Shown: in pieces, positions 50,149 to 60,800 of the stretch
Numbering within the stretch: position 1 is the first letter of the stretch
Layout of the letters: each line of letters opens with the position of its first letter
Source of the DNA: Plicaturopsis crispa FD-325 SS-3
Lineage: Eukaryota > Basidiomycota > Agaricomycetes > Amylocorticiales > Amylocorticiaceae
Assembly (NCBI GenBank): GCA_000827205.1
Contig: KN832567.1
Span: 661,660 to 725,659 of the forward strand
Direction of reading: 5' to 3'
Length of the DNA: 64,000 nt
Position numbers and translations under genes: made by a program
Notes under the pieces: generated by a model
The model's input: only the letters and a program-made list of their open reading frames with translations
The model's database searches: none
What the model was told of the DNA's origin: nothing

Positions 50149-51731
50149 CTTGACAGAAAATGCGATTATTTAGATGCGTGAAAGCGTGGTGTAGTAGTCG
50201 TCGTTGAGCTAATAAATAGCTTGAAAAATGGAGATCGAGAGACGTGAAAATAATAAAACAAAGTGAGTGGAAGAAAATCGAAAAATGGGCGCAGCCTGGG
50301 GGAAGAGAAACATAGTGCGTTGGGTTATATACCGGGATGGACGAGCGCGTGTCAGGAAGTCGTCATGCACTGGTCTGCACCACATCCATCTGATGGCCGA
50401 CCGAGGCGACTCCCATGCACCGCTTTCATCGTCTCAACCGTCGCCCTCGCTTTCTTGACGTCGTCTGCTGTCACTTGAACACTGCATGAGCGCGTAACAA
50501 AACGTCCACAATGCCGCCCACATCGTCGAGGTCCAGGAGGAGGAGGTACATGATCCCGGCGTTCATCAACGAGAAACAACTTGGCAACATACGAATCGGA
50601 AGCAAGTTCATGACCGAGCTGCACGATGGGACGCGTTTCAGCTTCGTGGCTCCATTCACGCGCCCACTTATTGACCTGGTGAGCCCATCCGAGTCGTAGG
50701 TGGAGTGCTAGAATCGATATTTTGCTTTCGGATTGCGAGTGGTCTAAAGCAGGCCTAAAGACTAAGCTCGTCGACTGGAGCTGCTGTCGACCCTCATCAC
50801 GACAGCGGCAGACTGTCCAAGGCCATCAATACAGTCGAAGTCGAGCTAGCCAAGTTGAGCGGGTTACAGATAGTCGTGGTATAGGTCAGGGAGAGTCGAG
50901 AAACCGACGAAGTGCACTCGCCACAGTCCTGGAGGTTGCGTAAGTCACAGTGAGCCTCAAGCAAGAGACTCAGTCACTAGTCACCGGCCAGCGACGACTC
51001 GGAGATACCGCAATACGCTGCCATTTCGCTTCCCCTTTCCCGCAAGCGGTTATCGACGAAAAACACTGAGTCGAAGCACCGAGTACTGAAGCTTTAGATC
51101 GTTCTCGCCAAGTTCTCAATCATGTACCGTGCAGGTGCGTAATCACTGTCTTGGCAGCCTGCAGGAGTCTCATGGTGATGTAGGCAAGATGTAGGCAGCG
51201 ATCATCTGTAGAGCGTTGTATACCTCCATCTATACCACGAACTGTGATAAAAATTCCGAGAACCCACCTTCAAGACCGACGATTGATCCCGCCGTGCTGT
51301 CTCTTGGTATGAAAATCAGTCGACGTCGACAACAGTACCACCGTTCTCCAGTTGGCGGTCCCCGTATGGCTATTTGTCCAACTGATCCAGGTGATCCGCT
51401 CATGGTTAGCTTGATAGGCGTTGCAACATCGACGCACTGGTATTCGTATAAAGGCGCGAGATTCTAGCACTCATATTTTCCTTAACGTCCCATCTTCAAC
51501 TTTCTGGGTGTTCACTTCAGCTTACGCACATTTTATTTCACTCTTTTCAGGAAAGGTACTGGTTGGTACGTTGCTGTCTCTCACCGTCATCGCGGTCATC
51601 TCCCAGCCACTGACTCGATTCTGTTCAACAGCCCTCCTTAACGTCCATACATTACACATACCCACTCTCTACGACCCAGCCTCATAATCTCTACGAATCA
51701 TTTCCTTCCCGTCCATTCATTCAATCTCACA
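50149..51731. other. 1.6-kb region without a supported gene
   Basis: Several overlapping frames of 60-90 codons occur on both strands around 50260-50700; none has a domain or a continuous splice model. The right part is the promoter and leader of the repeat-protein gene, with a TATA-like element at 51447. Confidence 0.45.
51447..51453 (+). promoter_or_regulatory. TATA-like element upstream of the repeat-protein gene
   Basis: TATAAAG lies 285 nt before the start codon of the secreted repeat protein. It would imply a leader of about 250 nt, longer than usual, possibly with an intron. Motif-based only. Confidence 0.35.
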
Positions 51732-52827
51732 ATGTTCCCCTCGACATCTCTCCTCGTCCTCGCCCTCGCCGCCGCGCCCGCATTTGCCGCGCCCACACCG
51801 GCTCCTGCCTCCACTGATTCACGCGACTTGAAGGCCACAAACATTCAAGCCGGTGGGGGCCTCCCAATCGGTAGCCTCTCCACGCTAGGCCAATTCGGCT
51901 TGGGTCTCCTAGGACGCGACGACGCGCCCCACCTGAAGGCTACGAACATCCAAGCCGGTGGGGGCCTCCCCATCGGCAGCCTCTCCACGCTAGGCCAGTT
52001 CGGCTTGGGACTCCTCGGACGCGAGCCCGAGCCCGACGCGCCCCACCTGAAGGCGACGAACATCCAGGCCGGCGGAGGTCTCCCAGTCGGTAGCCTCTCC
52101 ACGCTAGGCCAATTCGGCTTGGGACTCCTAGGACGCGACGACGCGCCCCACCTGAAGGCCACGAACATCCAAGCCGGTGGGGGCCTCCCCGTCGGTAGCC
52201 TCTCCACGCTCGGCCAGTTCGGCTTGGGACTCCTGGGACGCGAGCCCGAGCCCGACGCGCCCCACCTGAAGGCGACGAACATCCAGGCCGGCGGAGGTCT
52301 ACCAGTCGGTAGCCTCTCCACGCTCGGCCAATTTGGCTTGGGTCTCCTAGGACGCGACGACGCGCCCCACCTGAAGGCCACCAACATTCAAGCCGGTGGG
52401 GGCCTCCCCGTCGGTAGCCTTTCCCTGCTGGGTCAGTTCGGGTTGGGTCTCCTGGGACGCGAGCTCGAGGAGCTCGAGGCGCGTGACCTGAAGGCCACGA
52501 ACATCCAAGCCGGCGGGGGCCTGCCAATCGGTAGCCTCTCTACGCTGGGCCAGTTCGGGCTGGGTCTCCTAGGACGCGACGATGCGCCCCACCTGAAGGC
52601 CACGAACATCCAAGCCGGCGGGGGCCTCCCAATCGGTAGCCTCTCCACCCTAGGCCAGTTCGGCTTGGGTCTCTTGGGACGCGACATCAACGAAATGTAA
52701 GTCTCCCATTTACGCGTCGAGCTTTGGATCAGTCTGACCGATGGCTCTGCTTGCTTTTATCAGTGAAACTCGGGAGCTTGTCGACTCGCTCGCGCTTGTG
52801 CAGAGGATGATTGACGAGCTTGATTAG
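51732..52827 (+). CDS. Secreted protein of eight near-identical 30-residue repeats
   Basis: The first 20 residues (MFPSTSLLVLALAAAPAFAA) are a clear signal peptide. After a short Pro/Ala/Ser stretch come eight copies of a unit that begins LKATNIQAGGGLP, continues GSLSTLGQ and ends FGLGLLGR. Copies vary mainly at one Ile/Val and one Thr/Leu. Linkers are acidic, DDAPH or EPEPDAPH in alternation, with ELEELEARD once. An intron near 52699-52763 splices INE to a helical, charged C-terminus (ETRELVDSLALVQRMIDELD), stopping at 52825. No cysteines are present, which excludes a hydrophobin. The single Arg after each unit and Lys near its start could be cleavage points, but dibasic Kex2 sites are absent. 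By analogy it could be a repeat peptide precursor or surface-active repellent-type protein. I do not recognise a family. Confidence 0.85.
51828..52682 (+). repeat. Eight tandem coding repeats, 105-117 bp periods
   Basis: Each unit has a 90-bp core plus a linker of 15 bp (DDAPH), 24 bp (EPEPDAPH) or 27 bp (ELEELEARD). Short and long linkers alternate in the first five junctions, suggesting that blocks of two units were duplicated together. Synonymous differences between cores (for example GGTGGGGGC against GGCGGAGGT) also follow this alternation in part. Confidence 0.9.
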
Positions 52828-53020
52828 ATGTATAATGGCATTCGTAGCTATTTCTCTGTAGCATGTGGCATGTGTATCTGGATATTTTATTCAACGGCGT
52901 AGCTTTATGACATCTTGATTCACGAATCCTTCAGACAGCACTCCTAACTGCATGCAAAGTAGGTGTGGGTGCTAATCATAAATTATTGTCAAGTATATAC
53001 AAGTCGATGAGACGATGATC

Positions 53021-54248
53021 TCACGGTCCACTTGCTTGCTTCTCCAAACTTTCCACGTCGTCCTTGACCGCGTCCCACTTGGGCGATACGATCGTGAACG
53101 CCTCGCCGAGAGTTGCGTACGTGCTCGAACCCAACCGAGCGATTGGCTTGAAGAGGCCGACATCCAACGTATCGTCTGGCTTCAGTACAGCATTTCTACG
53201 GTACACCACTACGTTAGCTCGGGCAAGAGGCTAGCATAAGCATAGGTGCGTACCTGACGTGTATGAGCTTTACTAGCCCGAACACGACATTCATGCGGAT
53301 GAAATCAGGATCCACGGGATCTGGGATTTCGACTATCTTGTATATCTATACAGTCGAGACGCGTCTCAGTGACCATACATTTTCGCTGTGGTGAATGCGA
53401 GACTTACCTCGCACTCCATCGAAAATGCGCTTTCTCGCACACGCGGAGGCTTCACAATTGTCTGTGAAGGACGTCAGCATATATTTTGACGCGTACTATA
53501 TGGCCAGCTCGGACGTACGCTAGGTTCCATCCGTAAACCAGAGCCAATCCATTCCGACACGTCTGGAGGGGCTTCCACGGATGCAAAATTGGCGGCCTCA
53601 ATCCACGGCTCAGATATGAGATTGACCTGCCAATAAATTTGCGTCATTGTCAAGGGTAATGATAATTATTGGCGGTGTACTTACGGTGAATTCGTTGGTC
53701 GCTTTGATATTCGTGACGGTGTCCTTGACTGGACCGTTCCAGCGTCCGGCGGAAAACATGATCATGGGCGGTCGGTGTGTAATCTGTAATGCTCAATAAA
53801 TTCCAACGGCTAGTATGTTGTCACCGGAGAACTCGCCATTTGAAACCAACTAATAACGGTTCATTTTGTCAGTACTCATCTTGTGACCGGACCAATACTA
53901 AATAAAAGTGAATATACCTGAAAGGCGCGAGGTTGGGGACTCCGTCGGCGGATAGAGTCGATACAAACGAGACAGGCCGAGGGGCAATTCCGCTCGTCAT
54001 TAAACGGTGCAGCGATCTACAGTCGTCACCATATTAGCATTAATTTAGAGATGCGATGGGTCTCGAGCGCACCGGAGTTCCATATCCTGCGGACGAAATT
54101 CCTTCCAACCTTGCTCCTCGTCTTCACGCCATTTCTTCGCGGCGGGAGTATCCCCCAGACCGTCGCCAGGCTTCCACTCCGGATTCGGACTCTGTGTCCA
54201 CTGGAAAGCACCAGATTTCGGGGGGAGACTTGACTCGGAGTTCGACAT
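53021..54248 (-). CDS. Flavin-reductase-like FMN-binding split-barrel protein
   Basis: About eight exons encode a protein of the flavin reductase-like (DIM6/NTAB) family, which binds FMN and usually reduces flavin or acts as a flavoprotein oxygenase partner. The N-terminus (SNSESSLPPKSGAF to ELRCARDPSHL) is fungal-specific. The split barrel contains LMTSGIAPRPVSFVSTLSAD, GVPNLAP, PMIMFSAGRWNGPVKDTVTN, TNEFTVNLISEPW and SMECE. These match the conserved order RPV-x-SxxxxxGxxNxAPFS, then KDTxxNI and FxVNL. The C-terminus (LGSSTYATLGEAFTIVSPKW to EKQASGP) is also shared by fungal homologues. Probably cytosolic; the physiological substrate is unknown. Confidence 0.85.
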
Positions 54249-54664
54249 CGATTTTCTGCGCGTTTGACCGTTGACCGTGTTGACTGTGGTGGGGGTCGTT
54301 AGCTAAGATTTGAGCATCCGGTCCACCTGCGGTAACCATTATATGTATGCTCGTTCTCGGTTTCCGCCGTGCAAGTCATCATCGAGAATGATTGTAAGTG
54401 TGGCCGAAGGCAATCAATTAGCGGCACATTCCGGTTCGCGGGGATACTCATTCTGGTGTGTTGCTGTCCGATTGGAAATTGAATGGCCTTCGTTAGCACT
54501 AGGGATAACAGGTTGAAGCGTCAATATCCGAGTCGCATTTCTCCGGACGGAATCTGACAAAACCGCTCCATAACACGCCGTCGGAAGGCTGCGTCTGACT
54601 CGACCACGACTGCTAACAGCTGTACAGTCTCCCAGTTCGCTCTTGGTCTGTCACTTTCTGCAAC
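54249..54664. promoter_or_regulatory. Divergent intergenic region, flavin-reductase-like gene / cupin gene
   Basis: These 416 bp separate two divergent start codons. No gene and no distinctive core element is seen. Confidence 0.4.
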
Positions 54665-55410
54665 ATGCCGGGATATAGCTACTACCCGAACACCAATCAA
54701 GAGCTAATCGCGCAGCTGAATCTGCAGAAACACCCTGAAGGAGGTGATTAGTAGCTGCATCGCATGTGCAATGTCCAACTGATAAGCATCTACGCAGGGT
54801 ATTTCGTGGAAACAGACAGACAGCCCGATCAGGTACCGACGCCGTTCGTAGGTAGGCACATGCGGGGTTTTCAAAGCATAACGGTGCACCGCTCACACGA
54901 GTTTGGCAGGAGGAGAGCCTCGGTCGCTGGCAACCTCCATTTACTATTTCCTGTCTCACGATAACCCGACTGGGGTCATCCACACGAACAAATCGGTCGT
55001 AAGCACCCCTTGCACACAAACAGAACGGAGATCGGGCTCAATCGGCGTGCTAGACGTACCATGTCCTTCATCAGGGCCGTGCAGAGTATACGCTCATCAC
55101 GCCCGGCAATCCCCCGACGATCGAAAAGAAAATCATGGGCGCCAATGCAAGCGCTGGTGAGCTCCGACAGCTTATCGTGGGCACAGGCGTATGGAAGATG
55201 TCGCAGCTCCTCCCTGAGGATATCAAGTCTGCCGTCACCCAGGAGGAAAAGGATCATACGGGTTGCCTGATCACTGAAGTCGTCGTGCCCGGCTTTCACT
55301 GGGAAGACCACCAGTTTTTGACGTTGAAGACTTTGAAAGATCTGTTCAAGGATAGTCCCGGTGGAGAGGAGAAGATCAAAGAGCTGTCGCCGTTTGTTAA
55401 GAAAACATGA
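54665..55410 (+). CDS. Cupin_5 (DUF985) family protein
   Basis: Four exons splice to about 190 residues: MPGYSYYPNTNQELIAQLNL, then HPEGGYFVETDRQ, then RSLATSIYYFLSHDNPTGVI, then TYHVLHQGRAEYTLITPGNP, and WEDHQFLTLKTLKDLF near the end. HPEGGYFxET, IYYFL and the later His-containing strands are the signature of the cupin_5 (DUF985) jelly-roll family. Members bind metal or small ligands through His residues; no firm reaction is known for the fungal proteins. The three introns are near 54742-54799, 54850-54910 and 54995-55048. It precedes ykt6 by 178 bp on the same strand. Confidence 0.88.
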
Positions 55411-55588
55411 TGTACGGTACAGAGTGAAGCGATGCAAAGTGTTTTCGAGCGACGACGGAGGAGTGGTCCAGTCAGGGGCCGATACCAAAATAGGACCATA
55501 CGTAAGCACGTTGCCGCTGCGGCAACGTTCGACTTGCCGCTGTACGTTGTAGCAGAGTTGTGCTGGAGACCTCTGTCTGCAACCTACA

Positions 55589-56374
55589 ATGAAGATCTTC
55601 TCTATCTCTGTCATTCTCGCGCCGCCATCTGGTCCCTGTACTCTGCTCAGCAATGCGACAGACCTATCGACGTTCTCGTTCTACCAGAAGGGCTCAGTCG
55701 GCGAATTCATGTCCTTCTTCTCCAAGACGGTAGCAGAGCGGACACCGCAGGGCCAGCGACAGAGTATACAGGAGAACACGTATACCGCTCACGTATACAA
55801 CCGCGGGGGCGCTGAACAGCTTGCAGGTAAGGCTCGAACCCTTGCCGTTTGGACGATAGTCTCAATGCCAACAGGTGTTATTATATGCGACGGAGAATAC
55901 CCCGTTCGACCAGCCTTCTCCCTCCTCACGAAAGTCCTCGACGAATTCACGGCGAAAGTTCCCCAATCATCTTATTCCAGTCCCTCAACCATCTCGTTCC
56001 CGGACATCAACACCTACATCCAGAAATACCAGGACCCGCGTCAGGCGGATGCCATCATGAAGGTTCAGCAAGAGCTTGATGAAACCAAGATCGTGCTGGC
56101 AAGTCAAATTCCTTGACTGCGCTCTGAATATAGCGCACTGCCCGAGCTAGAGTAACTGATTGTGTTCCCCACTAGCACAAAACAATCGAATCCGTTCTAC
56201 AGCGCGGGGAGAAGCTGGATAACCTCGTGGACAGATCGAACGCGCTCTCAGCGCAGAGCAAGATGTTTTACAAGACCGCTAAGAAGGTGAGATTTTCCAT
56301 TCCTCCTGCTGTGCTCCACGTTTCGCTCATCCGAATAACCTTATCAGCAAAACTCTTGCTGCGTTATCATGTGA
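55589..56374 (+). CDS. ykt6: R-SNARE Ykt6
   Basis: This lipid-anchored SNARE works in ER-Golgi, endosomal-vacuolar and autophagosome fusion. A longin domain starts [15 protein letters not shown] and includes [19 protein letters not shown] and [18 protein letters not shown]. The SNARE helix runs from [19 protein letters not shown] into [20 protein letters not shown], with the central Arg of an R-SNARE. The last exon (starting 56348) encodes QNSCCVIM, whose CCVIM end is the double-lipidated CaaX-type motif diagnostic of Ykt6. Introns are near 55826-55874, 56099-56175 and 56288-56347; the second has a GC donor. There is no transmembrane helix, as expected. Confidence 0.95.
56099..56175 (+). other. 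GC-AG intron in ykt6
   Basis: The exon ends CTG at 56098 and the intron starts GCAAGT, ending CTAG at 56175. This junction gives DETKIVLHKTIES, matching the highly conserved Ykt6 helix. The alternative GT donor four residues earlier would delete conserved positions. Confidence 0.7.
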
Positions 56375-57886
56375 TGCAGGACATCCGTCGGTTCTGCGTA
56401 CCTATCGCCTTCCTCGTTGGCCGGGGGAAACGCTTACTCTCTGTGTCTCGCCATATATATCCGGATACCTTCTAGCTCGCCTGTCATCCACTTACACGAT
56501 CCCCAATCTGCATAATCACTCTCGCGACATCGGTACGGACTGTAGCCCGTGACTGTCTGCGTACGACTCTGGACTGTGTTCTCTGGCTATTATAATAGCG
56601 CGTGTCTTCGAGAGGCGTCAGTGGTCAGTGCTAACCTGAAGAGGTCGCCTAACTCATCGGCCACAGCAGGCGCAACTGGAAGACAGGTGAGGTTTCGTAA
56701 TTTCACAGCGCCAACCGGTGCTGTGAAATGTCCGGTCCCGACGCACAGCAAATTGTGCACTGCTCAGTGCTCAGCGGGATGATGTTGTCGCATACTATCA
56801 CTGCACGGGTCTTCGACACTTTTTGCGAAACATTTTATTGCTCTTCCGCAACGCAACATTTCATCTCCAATTCTTTTCCGTCATCAATAATAGCATCTTG
56901 CCTTCATGGCTCCGATTTTTTTGGAGCGAAAAGATGAAGTAGAGCGCTGTCGGCACGCTATGGTGTCGGACACTAGAGTTCGACACAGTTGTCACGGAAT
57001 GTCACGCCTCGAATGGCTGCCGCGACTGAACTCCGACTCGGCTAAAAGCTCTCAGCAGCTGTGTCGGATGACGGAGTCTGAATATGGGCGCGCTGCCGCG
57101 CATGAATGTCACGCTTGAGAGTGCTTTTCTCTCTCCAACGAGCACAACTCTTCCTTTCTTCCTGAAAACTGACGAGTGCAATGGTATGGCATGAAAGATA
57201 ACTGAGCCAATTTTTTAGAGGAAAATATCTCCACTGAGTGAAGTACCAGCCAAGGCAACATCAGATTGAAGCTTTTTCGCCACCATTGCATTTTTCACGG
57301 CGGTAGCACCTCGTATTTTAAAATTTCCGCTTCACAGATGTATTCTAGGCATACAAGAGCATATACAGAAAAAAGAACTAGGCAAAAGGATGAAGTGTTG
57401 AGCGTACAGTAGTGATTTAAGTGAATTGTCGAACTCTGGTCCCAGTGTCGAAGTCCCGTGCAATGATAGTATAAGTAAAATCATCCGTGGCAACCTCGTG
57501 CGGTCCGGGCGTTTATTTCTGCTAAGGCCCAGGAATCAGTGGCACCGTTGCGGCTTGGCTGCGGCTATGCGCGCCTGTGGCTGCAGGTTTCTTCGAACCT
57601 TCTAACTTCTTTTCATTACAGCTCAACGGACTGATCGCATTCCATCATGTCCATGGTGCGAAACGATAAGACAGCATGCTCACGCTCGGTGCAGATATCA
57701 TCCGATGCACTCCCTCGAACCTGGAAGGAACGAGGCGTGAGCAGGAAGCGGTCCCGACGATCACAGCCTGTGGTACGTCCAGTTCAAATACGGCCGCTTT
57801 GACATGAATTCCGATTGACACATCCCTGTTCCAGTGCGTTCGCGGTTTTGCGAAATTCCAACATACACCTCTTGCTCCTGAACACG
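56375..57886. other. 1.5-kb region without a supported gene
   Basis: No frame above about 95 codons and none with a domain is seen. The region holds the ykt6 3' UTR, a perfect 10-bp inverted repeat at 56700 and, at the right, the promoter of the oxygenase gene. Confidence 0.5.
56700..56729. repeat. Perfect 10-bp inverted repeat with 10-nt loop
   Basis: Arms ATTTCACAGC (56700-56709) and GCTGTGAAAT (56720-56729) are exact reverse complements around GCCAACCGGT. It lies 326 bp after the ykt6 stop codon, so it could be a 3'-end hairpin, a binding site or an element remnant. Confidence 0.6.
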
Positions 57887-60800
57887 ATGTCCTCGATGTT
57901 TTCCCGCACGCTGGAACGTGGTTCCACTCTCTCAAAACTTATGACCGCGAGTGCGGCGCCTGTCGATCTCGACGGCGCGCGTCCCGTGCCCGACTTGCTG
58001 TCGCGTAGTCTCGATGACATCGAAAAGTTGATGGAGCGCGGGTCGCCCGTTTCTATCAAGGATTTGGTGAATGGCCTTTCAGCTCACTGGATAGTCTCCT
58101 CCAGCTGCTTATATATGCGTCCCGTAGCCGGCGTTCATCGACGCGGTCAAGAACTTAAATGGCATCGGTTTGGACGACCGAAAGTTCCTTGTAGGCTTTC
58201 CCGTATCCGTACATCCTATCGAAGATGAGTTAATCCTGGCTGTAGTTGGAAAAGCTCCTGGTCTTTATGTCCAGAAGCCCCGATGACAGCGAGGTATCCA
58301 CAAAGGTTCAACAGTTTGTAATCGACACCCGTAAGTTACGGTCACGGACGCCCGAAAGCAAGTTTCTTACACGCGCCGTTCATTTCAGTGTACAAGGACC
58401 TCCCCCATCCGCCCAGTGGATATCTCTCTGTGCCAACCCATGCATCTGCTACCTCCATCCAATCTTCGTCGCACGGCGTCAAATATGCATACCGTAGCGC
58501 CGACGGTTCAAACTACAACCCTCTATTCCCATCGCTCGGCAAGGCTGGCTCACCTTACGCGCGATCTGTCCCCTCTACCAGCACCACGCCGCTGTCGGCG
58601 CTCCCCGATGCCGGTCTTGTGTTTGATACCCTGCTCAAGCGGGACCATTTCGAGGCACACCCCGATGGAATCTCAAGTCTCTTTTTTGCATTCGCCGATC
58701 TCGTTATCCACTGCATATTCAACACCAGCCATTCGGACTGGACGATCAACGACACGAGCAGCTATCTGGACCTGAGTGTCCTGTATGGGAACTCCGAAGC
58801 CGACGTCGATAAAGTGAGGAGGAAGGACGGCTCGGGGAAACTTTGGAACGATGTTTTCGCGGATGCGCGGGTGCGGTTCATGCCTCCCGCTGTCTGCGCT
58901 CTGCTTGTACTGTTCAACCGCAACCACAACGTACGTTCACCTCTGCAGACGACTGTATTATGCTGATTTTTTCTTAGTATATTGCACAAAAAATTCGCGA
59001 CATCAATGAACGAGGCAATTTCGACACACCGGGGGTTAAGGACACCATGGCCCAAGACGACGAGATATTCCACCGGTCGCGCCTCGTCAACACCGGGTTT
59101 TTCATGCAGACCATATTGTATGTTTAATCGCGCAATGTTTGATACCACTTGATCACGACCTAATATCTTCCTATGCAGGGGCGACTATGTCGGGGCCATC
59201 CTAGGCTTGGTTCGCGACGGACTAGCGTGGCGGCTCAGGCCACTCGAGGTAAAAATCTTACGTGCTGTCTGAAAGTATTCTTTGTTGACATCGTTCCCAG
59301 ACAATGCGGCAAATGGATCACGAATTTGCGCCTCAGGGCGAAGGGAATGTCGTCAGCTTGGAGTTTAACCTCCTCTATCGGTACACTGTTTTGTGCATAT
59401 CTCAACTGTATCATCACTCTTATTATGCTATCTTAGATGGCATGCCTGCCTGTCCGCTCAGGATGCAGAGTGGACAGAGGCAGAGTTCAAGAAGCTTTTT
59501 GATGGAAAGGATTTTGGTTCTGTAAGTCAACGAACAGTACGAAGCTTGGCACGCTCATCTTTCGCTATGTGCAGGTCGACATCAAGGATTTCGAGAGAGC
59601 AGCGCACAAGTACATGATTCCCGATCCCGACGTCAAGACATGGACGTTCAGCGAGTGAGTTCCCGCCTTCTGCTAGCACAACTTCACTATCAATTCTCAT
59701 GGCACGACGTTCACAGTCTGAAACGAGAGAGCGATGGACGCTTCAAGGATGGGGACCTGGCGAATATCCTCCAAAACGCCACGGAAGCCTCTGCTGGTGC
59801 GTTCAAAGCGCGAGGGATCCCCGAAGCGCTACGCGTTGTGGAGATTCTCGGCATCATGCAGGCTCGCAGCTGGGGAACATGCTCTGTGAGTATCGTATTG
59901 ACTTGCATGTTGCACATCCTCATCTATGTTTTGATTGCAGTTGAACGAGTTCAGGAAATTTATGGGATTGAAGCGTATGTTTCATGTACATACCAGCGCT
60001 CCCCGCTAATATGTTATCTCAGCGTACAAGTCTTTCAAGGAGTGGAATCCCGACCCAGAAATACATGTACGCATCTCCTTGTCTTGTAGGCGGATCCATC
60101 CGTTAACTTCGCGTCCAGACCGCGGCCGCCACCCTCTACCACGACATTGACAACCTCGAGCTGCACGTACGTACCTCCTCTATATCGCACACAGACGCGC
60201 GACATGCTCAACGTGCCCCAGGTTGGCCTACAAGCGGAAGACGCCAAAAAGCCAATGCCCGGCGCGGGCCTCTGTCCCGGGTACACGATCTCGCGCGCCA
60301 TCCTCGCCGACGCCGTCTGCCTCACGCGCGGCGACCGCTTCCTCACCGTGAATTTCACACCCTTCAACCTCACCTCGTGGGGCTACCAGGACTGCCAGTA
60401 CAACACCGCGGACGGCTCGTACGGCGGCATGCTCACGAAGCTGCTCTTCCGCACGCTGCCGGACCACTACCCCGCGCGCTCCGCGTACGCGCACTTTCCC
60501 ATGCTCGTCCCCGCGCGCGCGCGGATGCATTTGAGGAAGCTCGCGAAGGACCCGACGGGGAAGTATATGTGGGAGCGCCCGGGGAAGCCAATGGGGCTGG
60601 TGGAGGTGACGGAGTATGAGGATGTGGTGAGGGTGTTGGCGGACGGGGCGTTTGAGTCGCAGGGCGACGACCGCATGCGTGGGCTGGCGAAGGGCGTGCG
60701 CGTCGAGCGCCAGATGGTGCGTGTTTGCCATTCCTGTGTGCTGTCCGGGCCATTACTTACGCGGAGGATGCGGCTGCTAGGTGCACGAACTGCTGTTCGC

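Noticed and set aside
50352-50700. Overlapping frames of 60-90 codons on both strands
   Set aside because: No frame extends through plausible splice sites and none has a domain or signal peptide.
51845-52527. Long minus-strand frames of 180 and 195 codons across the repeat-protein gene
   Set aside because: They are antisense copies of the tandem repeat; an open frame in one unit is automatically open in all. The plus strand has the signal peptide and a sensible intron.
51732-52700. Reading the repeat protein as a standard Kex2-processed peptide precursor
   Set aside because: No KR or RR pairs lie between the repeats; only single basic residues occur.
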